Positions 8,670-19,834 of a DNA stretch of 43,305 nucleotides are shown in pieces. Within the stretch, counting starts at the first letter, position 1. Each line of letters starts with the position of its first letter. Made by a program: the position numbers and the translations under genes. Below the pieces are notes generated by a model that made no database searches, had not been told where the DNA came from, and worked only from the letters and a program-made list of their open reading frames with translations. Source of the DNA: Candidatus Poseidoniaceae archaeon (GTDB lineage Archaea > Thermoplasmatota > Poseidoniia > Poseidoniales > Poseidoniaceae). Where the stretch lies: NCBI GenBank assembly GCA_028822845.1, contig JAPKCS010000017.1:1-43305 (forward strand). The letters run 5' to 3'.

Positions 8670-11213
8670 TCAAATATAACTGCCCAAATGTATGACAACT
8701 CGTCCTTCAACGTGCTCAAACCACAGCGTCGAAAGCGTCGAGTTGCTCGGTTCGAATTCAAATTGGTTGTCACCCGGTTCGAGGTTTGCAGTCGACGAAA
8801 GCGATGCCCATTGTGCGCCGTTGCCTTCGAAGTTTAATTGAACTGGTACCGTTGAGTTGCCTGGATTATAGAGATTAAATGCTCCTCCATCTGGATGAAG
8901 AAGCGTGCCGTTTGTCGCAGCCATCCAAACGTTTGACCACATGCGGTGAACAACATCGGTACGAATCAGGATCACTTCAGGACCTTCTTCGACTGAGAAG
9001 TTGAGGCGGGGGAGAGAAGAGAGTGGTTCTGAACAAACCAAGACAGTTGCTTCATCGGGCATCAGGACCGTCAGGTTCTGAGTTCCATTGGTGACGGCTG
9101 GAATGCTTGAAATGTCGCGGACCTCAAGGTCCCATACCCAATCGCCAGCAGCGGGAGGCAAGGGCGTAGCAAGGCTTGCATTGAATGGGCAAGCCTCACC
9201 TGTGGCGCTAAGAATGGTACCTGCTCCAAGTTCGAAGCCCCAGCCTGTGGTCGATTGATCTGTGATCATCCATCCCGTGCTTGGAACAACGGCTTTGAGA
9301 GGCAGTGTCGGTGTGCCTGCATTGTACATCAGGCCGTCAATGTGAATCATATCAAGCGTGGATGTACGCAACACAATTGGGTCAAGGCCCCGCAAGCAAA
9401 TACGGTCTGGTCGTTCATCATAGGTCGCAGAAAGGCCAGCATGGCCTTCAATCCAATGAAGGCGAGCTTCCAAATCAAATGCTTCTTCGGCATTAGGGAT
9501 CGACACGTTCACTTGTTCAGTGCCAAGTCCACCAAGTTCGAGGCATCGTTTCAATTCCCCTTCCTCATCCACGAACGACCACGGTGAGGCTACAAAGACC
9601 TCTGCGTCTGGTTGAACGCTGACCTCTTCGACACTGAGGATGCCGAGTGAAGAGGTTAAGATGCCGAATGTGGTTGATATCGGCGCATCACCAACGCCGT
9701 TCCAAACCATTGAGAGGGTCACGGTGCTCTCGCTGCTTGGAGGCAGGATGCTTCCGCATCCACCTTGGTCAATGGAATTGCTGTCTTCACCCTCGCAAGC
9801 CCAGGACAACGTCCAAGCGTTCAGATCAGCATCATAACGATCTTCGAGCACAGCCCAAGTTCGCTTGAGTGAAGACGGATTCCATACCTTCATGCTCAAT
9901 TCTGCACTCCATGTTTCATTTTCAAGCGTGGCTTGTGAAAAATCATCAATGGTATAGACGATTTCATCGTCCCAATCCTCATCAACAGCAAAAGGAACCT
10001 GCTGAGGGAGGGCAAACAGAATGATGGCCAAGGCCACAAGACCCATGTTTTTCATTGAAGAGAGTTCAAGCCCCTTTGGTTCATCAAGAATAATTGGGGT
10101 TCGACGGTCCGACCCCATGAAGAGAAGCAGTGGTATGGCCATTGAAAGAACAAAGATCCAGATGTTAAGGCCGTTGAAGGCATCAAACATCCAAGCAAAG
10201 GCGAGAAGGAGCAGGAAGATGAAGATTTGATTGGAACTGCTGCGAGCTTCCCCGTGGCCTGAGCGGGCAACCATCAAGCGGCCACCAGGGAAGGTAGGGA
10301 TTGGAAGCATCGAGAGGCACCCAAAGAAGGTCAACAAAGCACCAACATGGACAAACGGATGAGCCCAGACAAGGCGTTGTTGATAGCCTGCTTCAAGCGT
10401 CCAATTGCTCAATAACTCAACAGCCAGAGGAGGGTAAGCGACGTTTTGTTGTGTCGCCACAGCGATGAAGTCGGGCGTCAGCCAAAGACCAACGGTCCAG
10501 AACAGCATACCAAGGCTCACAAGGGTTGCTGGAACACTCAAAGCAGACCAACCAAGGGCTTTGCGATCAGGCCACAGCCTTGCATCCATTCTCGGTAACG
10601 ATGGTATGAGGAAGAGTCCAAATGGCCAAATCAGCATTGATTTTGGAAATGCACCGAGGCTCCACAAGGCGATGGAAGGCTCTGGAACAGGAACGATGTG
10701 GCCAACCCTCAAGCCGAAGCGTGCGGCGATGTAACGCTGAAGGTGGGAAGCGATGAACAGGGCGCCGAGGACCGGCAGGGTGTAACCAATGACCGCATCA
10801 AGAAACGCAGACTCGACAAACCAACCACCGGCGGGAGTCGCTCCCTCGAGCCAGTATGCCCCGGCAAGGGTGAGGGTAAGGGCGCTGAAGGCCCAGAGGG
10901 ACCAGTAGAAACCACGCATGGGGAATTGACGCTCAGGGATTGGAAGAATTTGGACAACCCATGGCTGATCGAGGAGAAGTTTACCCATCCATCCTAATTT
11001 TACGAGGTGTTGGTTGAGGTGTGAAAGTTGTTCGTGGGCATCATCTTCACCTTTGGTTGAAACGTTCCAAGCAGGCAAAACGGTGCCACCTAGAGAACCA
11101 TGAACATTAAAATGCCGTGAAAGGATGGTTTGAAGGAGATCTTGCTGGGACCAGAGCGTCTTGTGAACCTCCATTGGTACCAAAGAAGAAGAGGGCTGCT
11201 CGTCGTTGTTCAT
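8670..11213 (-). CDS. Site-2-protease-like membrane protein with lost catalytic residues
   Basis: 847 residues. Residues 20-95 resemble the N-terminal cytosolic domain of archaeal/plant M50 proteases (EGY1-like). Residues about 100-400 hold the multi-helix M50 core, recognisable from HLQRYIAARFGLRVGHIVPVP, LGAFPK, PDRKALGWSALSVPATLVSL and SMLPIPTFPGGRL. Against the family, the zinc-binding HELGH reads SHLQR (156-160) and the second motif N-x-LPxxxLDGGH reads S-M-LPIPTFPGGR (301-312), so both His ligands, the catalytic Glu and the Asp ligand are all replaced. Residues about 410-847 are a large extracytoplasmic beta-rich region with many N-x-S/T sites and several Cys. The start ATG 11213 has GAGG only 2 bases upstream; an ATG at 11174 is an alternative. 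Likely a pseudoprotease acting as a membrane binding protein (inference). It lies between atpD and panE on the same strand. Confidence 0.8.
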   Translation of the reverse strand: MNNDEQPSSSLVPMEVHKTLWSQQDLLQTILSRHFNVHGSLGGTVLPAWNVSTKGEDDAHEQLSHLNQHLVKLGWMGKLLLDQPWVVQILPIPERQFPMRGFYWSLWAFSALTLTLAGAYWLEGATPAGGWFVESAFLDAVIGYTLPVLGALFIASHLQRYIAARFGLRVGHIVPVPEPSIALWSLGAFPKSMLIWPFGLFLIPSLPRMDARLWPDRKALGWSALSVPATLVSLGMLFWTVGLWLTPDFIAVATQQNVAYPPLAVELLSNWTLEAGYQQRLVWAHPFVHVGALLTFFGCLSMLPIPTFPGGRLMVARSGHGEARSSSNQIFIFLLLLAFAWMFDAFNGLNIWIFVLSMAIPLLLFMGSDRRTPIILDEPKGLELSSMKNMGLVALAIILFALPQQVPFAVDEDWDDEIVYTIDDFSQATLENETWSAELSMKVWNPSSLKRTWAVLEDRYDADLNAWTLSWACEGEDSNSIDQGGCGSILPPSSESTVTLSMVWNGVGDAPISTTFGILTSSLGILSVEEVSVQPDAEVFVASPWSFVDEEGELKRCLELGGLGTEQVNVSIPNAEEAFDLEARLHWIEGHAGLSATYDERPDRICLRGLDPIVLRTSTLDMIHIDGLMYNAGTPTLPLKAVVPSTGWMITDQSTTGWGFELGAGTILSATGEACPFNASLATPLPPAAGDWVWDLEVRDISSIPAVTNGTQNLTVLMPDEATVLVCSEPLSSLPRLNFSVEEGPEVILIRTDVVHRMWSNVWMAATNGTLLHPDGGAFNLYNPGNSTVPVQLNFEGNGAQWASLSSTANLEPGDNQFEFEPSNSTLSTLWFEHVEGRVVIHLGSYI

Positions 11214-11306
11214 TACCTCGCCTCATCTCGATGGGGGCTAGCCTCCCAAATGAATGAATCCCCCATAGTTTTCAAACCTAAGGGCGCAAAGCAGGCCGTG
11301 AAAGAC

Positions 11307-11924
11307 TCACTTGTTCTTGAATCGCTTGAGACGGAACGTTTCTTCCCGTTCCATTTCTTCAAGACGCAGTTGAATAAAGACTCGTGCTTCTTCAAGTTCT
11401 GGAATCACTTTGAATTCCAAAGCATTGACACGTCGCTTGGTGGCCTCGATTTCTTGGAGCAAGCGTTTGAGGGTCGCTTCCATTTCTGAAGCACGAACGA
11501 TTTTTTCAATCAAGTTGCCAAACGATTCACTGGCTTCATCGATGTAAGGAGAAGAACCGATGTAACCAACGCCCCGTTCTTGGAACGTTGATTTCAAATT
11601 GGTTCCACTGACGCTAGGTACTACGACACCCATGATGTTTCGGCGTTCAACTTCGACTTCAGGGTGGCCCGTGTTGGCGATGGCAGCTGCACGGACCGCC
11701 AAACCACCTTCGATGGCATTGGCAAGGTCGATGCGTTGCTTTGCAAGTCGGTAGGTAGCGGTTAAGTCTCGCTTGGCTTCGATCATCTCAGCAAGCAGTT
11801 GACGGAATTCATGGAACAAACCGTCCCGCTTCATCTTCAACAACTTGTACCCGTTTTTGGTTTGCTTAATGCGCCCCTTGAGCTTGATTAGCTCGCTTCG
11901 AGTAGGCTTAATGTCGAGTGCCAT
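11307..11924 (-). CDS. atpD: A-type ATP synthase subunit D
   Basis: Central-shaft subunit of the rotary ATP synthase, turning inside the A3B3 head. 205 residues; the N-terminal helix PTRSELIKLKGRIKQTKNGYKLLKMKRD is the family hallmark (only part shown: SELIKLKGRIKQ), and the C-terminal helix (RRVNALEFKVIPELEE) forms the other half of the antiparallel coiled coil. The glycine-containing middle segment with VVVPSVSG is the globular part. Start ATG 11924 follows GGAGGG at good spacing. It is the last gene of the nine-gene operon; the usual subunit G found after D in methanogens is absent. Confidence 0.96.
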   Translation of the reverse strand: MALDIKPTRSELIKLKGRIKQTKNGYKLLKMKRDGLFHEFRQLLAEMIEAKRDLTATYRLAKQRIDLANAIEGGLAVRAAAIANTGHPEVEVERRNIMGVVVPSVSGTNLKSTFQERGVGYIGSSPYIDEASESFGNLIEKIVRASEMEATLKRLLQEIEATKRRVNALEFKVIPELEEARVFIQLRLEEMEREETFRLKRFKNK

Positions 11925-11957
11925 GTTCTTTCCCTCCAGTTTTTTTGGTTAAGCGAA

Positions 11958-13337
11958 TCACGCTTTGTTGTCTGGGTGGTACTTGTCAATCCACTTCTGG
12001 TCAAGACGAACGAGGTACTTGGTGTCGATTGAGGACATGAGTTCCCAGCACAAATCGAGTGTTTCTTCGATTGTACGGTCTTCGTCACGGGTTTGGCGAA
12101 GGAACTTGTCTTCGAACACACCGGAGAAGGTGAGCAATTGCTTGTCACGCTCATTCAATGCATCTTCACCGACGATGGCAACCAATCCACGGAGTTCACG
12201 ACCCTGTGCATATCCTGCATACATCTGGTCAGAGACAGACTTGTGATCTTCACGGGTTGTCTTTTCTCCGATGCATGACCCCATCAAACGAGAGAGTGAT
12301 GGAAGCACGTTGATCGGCGGATAGATTCCCTGTTGGTGGAGTTCACGAGAGATAACAATTTGACCTTCTGTAATGTAACCAGACAAATCTGGGATCGGGT
12401 GAGTAATATCGTCACCAGGCATGGTCAGAATTGGGAATTGGGTAATCGAACCCTTCTTGCCCTTGACAATTCCTGCACGTTCGTAGAGCATAGCCAAATC
12501 GGTGTACATGTAACCGGGGTAACCACGTCGTCCAGGAACTTCTTCTCGAGCAGCACCAATTTGACGAAGAGCGTCACAGTAGTTGGTCATGTCCGTGTAG
12601 ATTACCAGAACGTGCTTGTCCTTCTCAAACGCCAGGTATTCAGCAGCGGTCAAAGCAAGACGTGGTGTGATGATTCGCTCGACGGCCGGGTCGTCGGCAA
12701 GGTTGACGAACAACACAGCGCTTTCGAGTGCACCGGTTCGCTCCAAATCGGAACGGAAGAAGTTGTACTCTTCAGCGGTGATACCCATGGCACAGAACAC
12801 AACGATGAAATCTTCATCGGAGCCCTTGAGCTTGGCTTGACGAGCAATTTGCAGAGCAATGTCATTGTGTGGAAGACCAGATGCCGAGAAAATTGGCAAC
12901 TTCTGTCCACGGACGAGTGTCGTACAAAGATCGATGGCAGAGATTCCAGTTTGAATGAAATCGTGCGGGCTCTGACGGCTGTATGGGTTGATTGCAGCAC
13001 CGATAATGTCGGCTTTTTGATCTGCAACGATTTCTGGACCGCCGTCACGAGGACGACCTGCTCCATCGAGAATTCGACCGATGAGGTCGGTGCTCACTGG
13101 GAGTTTGAAAACATCACCCATGAAGGTGACACCTGCATCTCGGTCGATCTTTGCTGTGCCTTCGAACACTTGCACGATGACCATGTCATCGGAGGTGTCG
13201 AGCACTTGCCCGTTCTTGATGGTTCCATTGGTGAGCCGTAGTGTAACGATTTCACCGAAAGCAACAGGTTCAGTTTTGTTCAAAAAGACCAGTGGTCCTT
13301 TCACGTCAGTAATGGTTCGGTATTCTTTTCCAGTCAT
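11958..13337 (-). CDS. atpB: A-type ATP synthase subunit B (regulatory nucleotide-binding)
   Basis: Non-catalytic subunit of the A3B3 hexamer. 459 residues from ATG 13337. A GTG at 13346 is in frame but sits inside the Shine-Dalgarno motif GAGGAG, so the later ATG is preferred. Family landmarks: [15 protein letters not shown], the DKDAGV-like [12 protein letters not shown], the degenerate nucleotide loop region [12 protein letters not shown] (no GKT, as expected for B), [20 protein letters not shown] and [18 protein letters not shown]. It starts 12 bases after the atpA stop. Confidence 0.98.
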   Translation of the reverse strand: MTGKEYRTITDVKGPLVFLNKTEPVAFGEIVTLRLTNGTIKNGQVLDTSDDMVIVQVFEGTAKIDRDAGVTFMGDVFKLPVSTDLIGRILDGAGRPRDGGPEIVADQKADIIGAAINPYSRQSPHDFIQTGISAIDLCTTLVRGQKLPIFSASGLPHNDIALQIARQAKLKGSDEDFIVVFCAMGITAEEYNFFRSDLERTGALESAVLFVNLADDPAVERIITPRLALTAAEYLAFEKDKHVLVIYTDMTNYCDALRQIGAAREEVPGRRGYPGYMYTDLAMLYERAGIVKGKKGSITQFPILTMPGDDITHPIPDLSGYITEGQIVISRELHQQGIYPPINVLPSLSRLMGSCIGEKTTREDHKSVSDQMYAGYAQGRELRGLVAIVGEDALNERDKQLLTFSGVFEDKFLRQTRDEDRTIEETLDLCWELMSSIDTKYLVRLDQKWIDKYHPDNKA

Positions 13338-13349
13338 GATAATCACTCC

Positions 13350-15089
<1,740 letters not shown>

Positions 15090-15117
15090 TTTTATTTCCT
15101 CCATTTTTGTTGGAACA

Positions 15118-15417
15118 TTACTTCCAAAGGTCGACCCCTATTGCCTTGCGGATGGTGTCCCGCAAAGTGGTGTCTTCTTCCGTTCCAATGCCAAGCACGG
15201 TCGGAGAGACGGATGCCGAGAGTTGGTCACGAAGACGCTCTGGCAAGGCAGCGAGGATTGCGGAGTCGACTACGACAATCCCGACGCTTTTGTTGTTGAG
15301 AAGTGATTTGAATGTGGAGACCATTGCGTCTTCACCTTCAGGGTTGAGCAGGTGACTGACACCTGCAAGTTGGAAACCAAGGGTGAATTCTGGCGTACCT
15401 ACAACTGCGATATCCAT
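15118..15417 (-). CDS. atpF: A-type ATP synthase subunit F
   Basis: Small central-stalk subunit with a Rossmann-like fold. 99 residues from ATG 15417, which has GAGGTG at 6-base spacing; the in-frame GTG at 15426 is part of that motif. Family features are [18 protein letters not shown] at the N-terminus and [19 protein letters not shown] in the middle, ending with a C-terminal helix. Starts 10 bases past the atpC stop. Confidence 0.95.
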   Translation of the reverse strand: MDIAVVGTPEFTLGFQLAGVSHLLNPEGEDAMVSTFKSLLNNKSVGIVVVDSAILAALPERLRDQLSASVSPTVLGIGTEEDTTLRDTIRKAIGVDLWK

Positions 15418-15427
15418 TCCATTCACC

Positions 15428-16471
15428 TCAGTTCAATATGTGTGCTTCCAGCACATCGGTTGGCAAACCCGCTAGACGGCCTCGCACAATCAGTCGCAAG
15501 TCGTTTACTTCTTGCACCTTCATGGCGATGTAGTGAATGACTGGTAGAGCGGAAACAGGGTGCAGGAAACTCATACGAGCCATCATCTTGTGTTCGCGTT
15601 CCTTCAACCAGGTGACGACCACATCGAGGCTTCTGTTTTCCTTTGAGGCCGCAAGTGTTTCTTCGAACGAAGATCCGTCGAAACGAGGTGCGTTTCGGAG
15701 CAGGTCGAGCAAAGCGTCTTTTCCACCGGCAGCAATGGCAGAGAAGGAACGCTTAGGCAAAACCCGACCACCGGAGATGAGCAGCCCGACGGTTTGTTCG
15801 TTTGACAAACCAACAGCCTCTGCTTCGAGGATGTTGAGGATGTTACGATGATCGATTTCAGCAGCGACCAAGCCTCGGAGGAAGCGGACAACTGGTCCTT
15901 TTCCAGTGAGGGCTTGGAGGGCGTGGGCGAAGTAGTGTCGGTCGAGAGCGTCTTCGTAATCAGAGAGACGTGCCTCGTCTGGGACCGCAGCGAGTGCTGA
16001 ACCAAACGACTTGCGACGCATCTGGACTGCAGCGGAGCGCAAATCGTCAGCGCTCTCAATGATTTTGATCCAAGGCGTGTTAATGTCGTTGAGTTCAGGC
16101 AGGATTGCGTGAATGATTTTTTCCATTTCCACATCGTTAGCCACGGAGCGAAGAACAACCTTTGCGTTGTGGTATTGGTAACGAGAGGTGTAGATTTCAA
16201 CCATCGAACGGATTTTTCCGTTACAGATACCGACCATTTTGTCGAGTTCGTGTTCGAGGTTGTGAGTAAGGGCTGCTTCAACCAAATCGCCACCGGTCAG
16301 ACGACCGGCGTACAGGTCCATTTCAGCTCGGTAGCCAATATCACTGATGGCAACGGTAAGCTGATCGGGTGATTGGCTGATCAATTGGCGCAAACGGGCA
16401 CGGTCCGCAAGTTTCTGCCGTCGAGCTTTCGCTCGGGCAGCAACGTATGGTGTGTTTCCTGTCATTACCAT
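15428..16471 (-). CDS. atpC: A-type ATP synthase subunit C
   Basis: Funnel-shaped subunit linking the central stalk to the membrane ring (V-type subunit d homologue). 347 residues, almost wholly helical; the N-terminus YVAARAKARRQKL and the internal three-fold helical pattern (for example DYEDALDRHYFAHAL and RNILNILEAEAVGL) are typical. ATG 16471 has GAGGG at 6-base spacing; the second ATG two codons later is less well placed. Confidence 0.95.
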   Translation of the reverse strand: MVMTGNTPYVAARAKARRQKLADRARLRQLISQSPDQLTVAISDIGYRAEMDLYAGRLTGGDLVEAALTHNLEHELDKMVGICNGKIRSMVEIYTSRYQYHNAKVVLRSVANDVEMEKIIHAILPELNDINTPWIKIIESADDLRSAAVQMRRKSFGSALAAVPDEARLSDYEDALDRHYFAHALQALTGKGPVVRFLRGLVAAEIDHRNILNILEAEAVGLSNEQTVGLLISGGRVLPKRSFSAIAAGGKDALLDLLRNAPRFDGSSFEETLAASKENRSLDVVVTWLKEREHKMMARMSFLHPVSALPVIHYIAMKVQEVNDLRLIVRGRLAGLPTDVLEAHILN

Positions 16472-16480
16472 AAGTATCCC

Positions 16481-17041
16481 TCAGTCAAATAGAATTTTGT
16501 TGGTGGAGCTCAATTGGTCTTTCCACGACGCTTCGAGAAGTGTGTCGAAACGCATGTCGTACGATACCGAGCCGTCGGTTGCTTCGAGGACAAATCCTCC
16601 AAGACCGGGAACAGCGTCACCCATTCCTCGCTTTCCAGCGAGTTCCGAGAGTGCCTTTCGATCCATCTCCACAGGGCGGACGTTGAAGTCCTTACCAATC
16701 TCATCAGCCTTGGCCATGAGGGACTTGAGCAAACTTGCTCGTCCTTTCATTTTCGGGCTGCTGAGTTCTGAATGAGTCATGGCCAAGGTTGCATCGAGCA
16801 CCTTGCGTCGAGCGACAAGAATTTCCTTTTGGTTGGCTTGTCGGGCACTGGCCACAATTTCGCGAGCAAGTTGAGTTGCTTCACGTTCGGTGCGACTGGC
16901 CGCTTCGGAGCGGATTATTACTGCCTTGGCTGTTGCTTCAGCCACAATTACATCGGCTTCTTTCTGAGCCTCTGCGATCATAGCATCGGCTTCCGCCTTA
17001 GCTGATTTTGAGATATCTTTTGCGAGTGTTTCAAGCGTCAT
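16481..17041 (-). CDS. atpE: A-type ATP synthase subunit E
   Basis: Peripheral-stalk subunit. 186 residues: a long Ala/Glu/Lys-rich N-terminal helix (to about residue 95, with ADAMIAEAQKEADVIVAEA) that pairs with subunit H, and a C-terminal globular domain ending in LLEASWKDQLSSTNKILFD that caps the A3B3 head. The segment GGFVLEATDGSVSYDMRFDT is the conserved E-subunit strand pair. GGAGGAAACACA precedes the start ATG. Confidence 0.95.
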   Translation of the reverse strand: MTLETLAKDISKSAKAEADAMIAEAQKEADVIVAEATAKAVIIRSEAASRTEREATQLAREIVASARQANQKEILVARRKVLDATLAMTHSELSSPKMKGRASLLKSLMAKADEIGKDFNVRPVEMDRKALSELAGKRGMGDAVPGLGGFVLEATDGSVSYDMRFDTLLEASWKDQLSSTNKILFD

Positions 17042-17108
17042 TGTGTTTCCTCCATAATGGTGATTTCAATTGACCAAGCGAACTTGGTCCTTCCATCGTT
17101 GGGCGTCT

Positions 17109-17414
17109 TCATAGGAAGAGTGGTAGGGCACCGAGAATAACGATAGATTCAGGCAAAGCAGTGAAAATCAATGCTGGGCCGAACTTGCTTCCGTCTTCTG
17201 CGAGCATACCGACAGCTGCGCTGCCAATGGCGGCCTGGGAGAGGCCAGCGCCAATTGCGGCGAGGCCAAGGGCGATTCCAGCGCCAATTGCTGTGTATCC
17301 GTCACCATCGCTGGCACCGGCTGGGTCTGCTGCTGCTGCTCCTTGAGCGACCATGGTAATGGCTGCCAGTAGGATCAACGTTCTTAGGCTCATTTTTAGG
17401 GTGTTTGTGTTCAT
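17109..17414 (-). CDS. atpK: A-type ATP synthase membrane ring subunit K (proteolipid)
   Basis: Ion-carrying ring subunit. 101 residues from ATG 17414, served by GGAGG; upstream in-frame starts overlap atpI and are rejected. Residues 1-29 look like a signal sequence ending AQGAAAA, so the mature protein is probably a single two-helix hairpin of about 72 residues. Helix 1 contains GAGLSQAAIGSAAVG with Gln60; helix 2 contains FTALPES with the ion-binding Glu89 followed by Ser90. Gln in helix 1 with Glu-Ser in helix 2 resembles sodium-binding c-subunits, so the coupling ion is uncertain. Located between atpI and atpE. Confidence 0.95.
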   Translation of the reverse strand: MNTNTLKMSLRTLILLAAITMVAQGAAAADPAGASDGDGYTAIGAGIALGLAAIGAGLSQAAIGSAAVGMLAEDGSKFGPALIFTALPESIVILGALPLFL

Positions 17415-17452
17415 ATTTGCTGCCTCCGTGTTTTGGTATGTCCATTGGACTC

Positions 17453-19825
17453 TTATTGCCCCTCCAGGTGAAGGGCGCGGCCACCGAGCGGTGCAAAAGC
17501 ACGGCCGGATCCGTCGTAGAATTTGCCCATCCATTCCACAAAGTGGAGACGGGCTGCGTGAATCGTAGGTGAAAGGATGCCAAGCGCTAGAGCAAAGACT
17601 TGGACGAAGAGGAAGATTACCATGCAGAGAAGTGCAGTCAAGTAACCTGCAGCGCCACCGGCTTCAATGCCAGCAACCATGTTTTCCCAGCCAAGGACAA
17701 TGGAGACTTCAGCGATTTTGACACCAGCCACGCCAACCGCCATGATGCGGAGGTATGAGAGGGTGTTGGCGAGAAGACCGAAAGTTTCGATTGGACCCAT
17801 GATGATGCCGCCAGCCCATCCAAAGCCTTCGTACACTGCGAGACCGATGATGAGGCAAACAATGCCGCCGATGAGAAGAAGGTTCCACAAAGGCTGGAAT
17901 TCAAACAGTTCATTGTGACCCATCACGTAGTTTCGGCAGACCATGAAGCCGCCAGCGAGGATCATCAACCAAGAGCCCTTTTCGAAGAAAGCAGCGGAGA
18001 AGCCGTGAGCCTTGTTGACGTTCATGAAGCCGATGATGAGGCCAAGCAGGATGTGGAAGACGCCGAGGTAGACTGCGAGCGCAACATATTGTTCGAGGCC
18101 GTGACCTGCGCTTGCCCGGTGGAACGGCATGAGGACGAATGGATGGCTTGCATCCCCAAGTCCAGTCAAGACCGCAATCGATTCTGGCAAGGTGAAGTGG
18201 TGGGTCCACTCATAGAAGGAGACAAGTGGTGCGATGTGTGGGTGACCTGCATGGCTGCCGTCCCAAACAAAGCCGAAGCCTTCTGCGAAGATGACGCCCC
18301 AAATGATGCACCAAACGCCCATCCAGCGAAGTACGGTCATGCCTTTTTGAGCCAATGGATCGACGGCGAAAGGTTTCGAACCAAGCCAATACGAAAGACC
18401 GACAAGAATAGCGCCATAGCCCCAATCTCCAAGAATCATTCCATAGATGAACGGGAAGGTCATCATGATCAGCATCGAAGGTTCGAAGGAACCATACTTT
18501 GGACGGCCGACGAGGTCGACGAGCAACTCAAAGGGCTGTGTAGCCTTGCCGTTTTGGAATTCGATAGGCGGTGTTGGCTCATCGTGGTGCTCTTCCGGTG
18601 CAGACATGGAGCGAATCATGGTGAGGGTGATGTCCAGTTCTGGCAAGTTGATTTTACCATCGCCGTCCAAATCCATGGCCTGAACCAGCTTACCAACTTC
18701 CCAAGGAGGAAGGTTAGCGATGCTTGCAGACTTGAGGGCCTGTTGGAATTCGTAACTGTCGACCATTCCTGAGTCATCGAGATCGATGGTCTTGAAGAAT
18801 TGGAAAACGGAGAGTTTGTTCTTGAAGAGATAATCGGAGAGCATGGTCAACTCTTTAGCGACTTCAGCGTGTTCTTCGTCGTGGGAATCGTCGTTGTGGT
18901 GGCCGTGGTGCGGGTCAACATAGGCTTCGACGCTGACGTGAGAGGCGATGCTCCCGAGTTTTTCCTTGACCATATCGCCTTGTGCGGTTGGCACCCATCC
19001 ATCAAGAGCGAAGGCTTGAGCGCTCACTGCGACCAACGTTGGTGCGGTGTAGATTGCATCTTCCCGGGTCAGGAATTCTTCCAAAGCGACGACGTTGCGT
19101 GCGTTTCGTTGAACCCATGCATCGAGGGCGTCTTGTGTGGAAGCAATGGTGTTCTCTAGGTTTAGGATTTCTGAAGTCAGGTCTTTGACTTTCTTAGCAG
19201 GCGATCCCTCGCCAGCAGGGATTTGAACGGCTTTAGCGCCAAGTTCAGCCAAACAAATCTGAACTTCAGCAGCGTGTTGCGTTTGGCACGCAACCGCCAC
19301 GACGCCAGGAGCGCTGTGGAGGAGGATTTCTGTACCAAGGGCTGCAAAAACCGTCTTGGCTTTGCTTGCACGCGCCGTTTCGCCAACATATACTTCCAAG
19401 CCGTCGAAACCACCCATCAATTCCAGAGGGATGTCGAGGGGTGCGAGGCGGGCAAGAACTTGAAGTTGGTCGGAGAGGGTGCTGATTGAGGATTCGCTGT
19501 CCCGTACGGTGTCAATGTAGGCAAGGGCGTCATCGATCTTTGGACCGAAGCTGTTCATCAGTGATTTTGCATCTGCGATGGAAAGTGGACCTTCTGTGTT
19601 GTTCGCCCGCACTGAGGAAGTCACAGCTCGTACCTTGGTGAGCAATGCACTGACTTGGTTGGCTCCTTCATTGGAGAGAGCACGTCCAACGCCGATGCCA
19701 TCTTGGAATTGTCCGTATTCTTCAATGTGAACGCATGAAAGCGAGGCACACATCCTGAGCACCTCTTCCATCCTAGCGACGGGAGCCGCCACGGTGAGGC
19801 GGGACATTTCTGCGGTGGCGAACAT
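17453..19825 (-). CDS. atpI: A-type ATP synthase subunit I with inserted EF-hand pair
   Basis: Membrane stator subunit (subunit a) that forms the ion half-channels. 790 residues, over 100 longer than usual. Residues 1-300 are the cytosolic arm with coiled coils. The extra part lies at about 303-425: a His/Asp-rich stretch (HHGHHNDDSHDEEH, about 306-319), then two EF-hand loops, DLDDSGMVDSYE (348-359) and DLDGDGKINLPE (385-396), both with acidic or polar residues at calcium positions 1, 3, 5, 9 and Glu at 12. The membrane domain starts at about 445 (FPFIYGMILGDWGYGA) and contains NTLSYLRIMAVG, whose Arg is the conserved proton- or sodium-channel arginine. ATG 19825 is 9 bases after the atpH stop. 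Calcium or metal control of the motor is an inference from the motifs. Confidence 0.96.
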   Translation of the reverse strand: MFATAEMSRLTVAAPVARMEEVLRMCASLSCVHIEEYGQFQDGIGVGRALSNEGANQVSALLTKVRAVTSSVRANNTEGPLSIADAKSLMNSFGPKIDDALAYIDTVRDSESSISTLSDQLQVLARLAPLDIPLELMGGFDGLEVYVGETARASKAKTVFAALGTEILLHSAPGVVAVACQTQHAAEVQICLAELGAKAVQIPAGEGSPAKKVKDLTSEILNLENTIASTQDALDAWVQRNARNVVALEEFLTREDAIYTAPTLVAVSAQAFALDGWVPTAQGDMVKEKLGSIASHVSVEAYVDPHHGHHNDDSHDEEHAEVAKELTMLSDYLFKNKLSVFQFFKTIDLDDSGMVDSYEFQQALKSASIANLPPWEVGKLVQAMDLDGDGKINLPELDITLTMIRSMSAPEEHHDEPTPPIEFQNGKATQPFELLVDLVGRPKYGSFEPSMLIMMTFPFIYGMILGDWGYGAILVGLSYWLGSKPFAVDPLAQKGMTVLRWMGVWCIIWGVIFAEGFGFVWDGSHAGHPHIAPLVSFYEWTHHFTLPESIAVLTGLGDASHPFVLMPFHRASAGHGLEQYVALAVYLGVFHILLGLIIGFMNVNKAHGFSAAFFEKGSWLMILAGGFMVCRNYVMGHNELFEFQPLWNLLLIGGIVCLIIGLAVYEGFGWAGGIIMGPIETFGLLANTLSYLRIMAVGVAGVKIAEVSIVLGWENMVAGIEAGGAAGYLTALLCMVIFLFVQVFALALGILSPTIHAARLHFVEWMGKFYDGSGRAFAPLGGRALHLEGQ

Positions 19826-19834
19826 GGAACCAGC

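Noticed and set aside
12333-13241. 302-codon plus-strand frame opposite atpB
   Set aside because: Antisense to a conserved ATP synthase gene, with no family motif and no ribosome-binding motif.
17915-18772. 285-codon plus-strand frame opposite atpI
   Set aside because: Shadow of atpI; composition is atypical (many His, Cys and Asp) and it has no motif.
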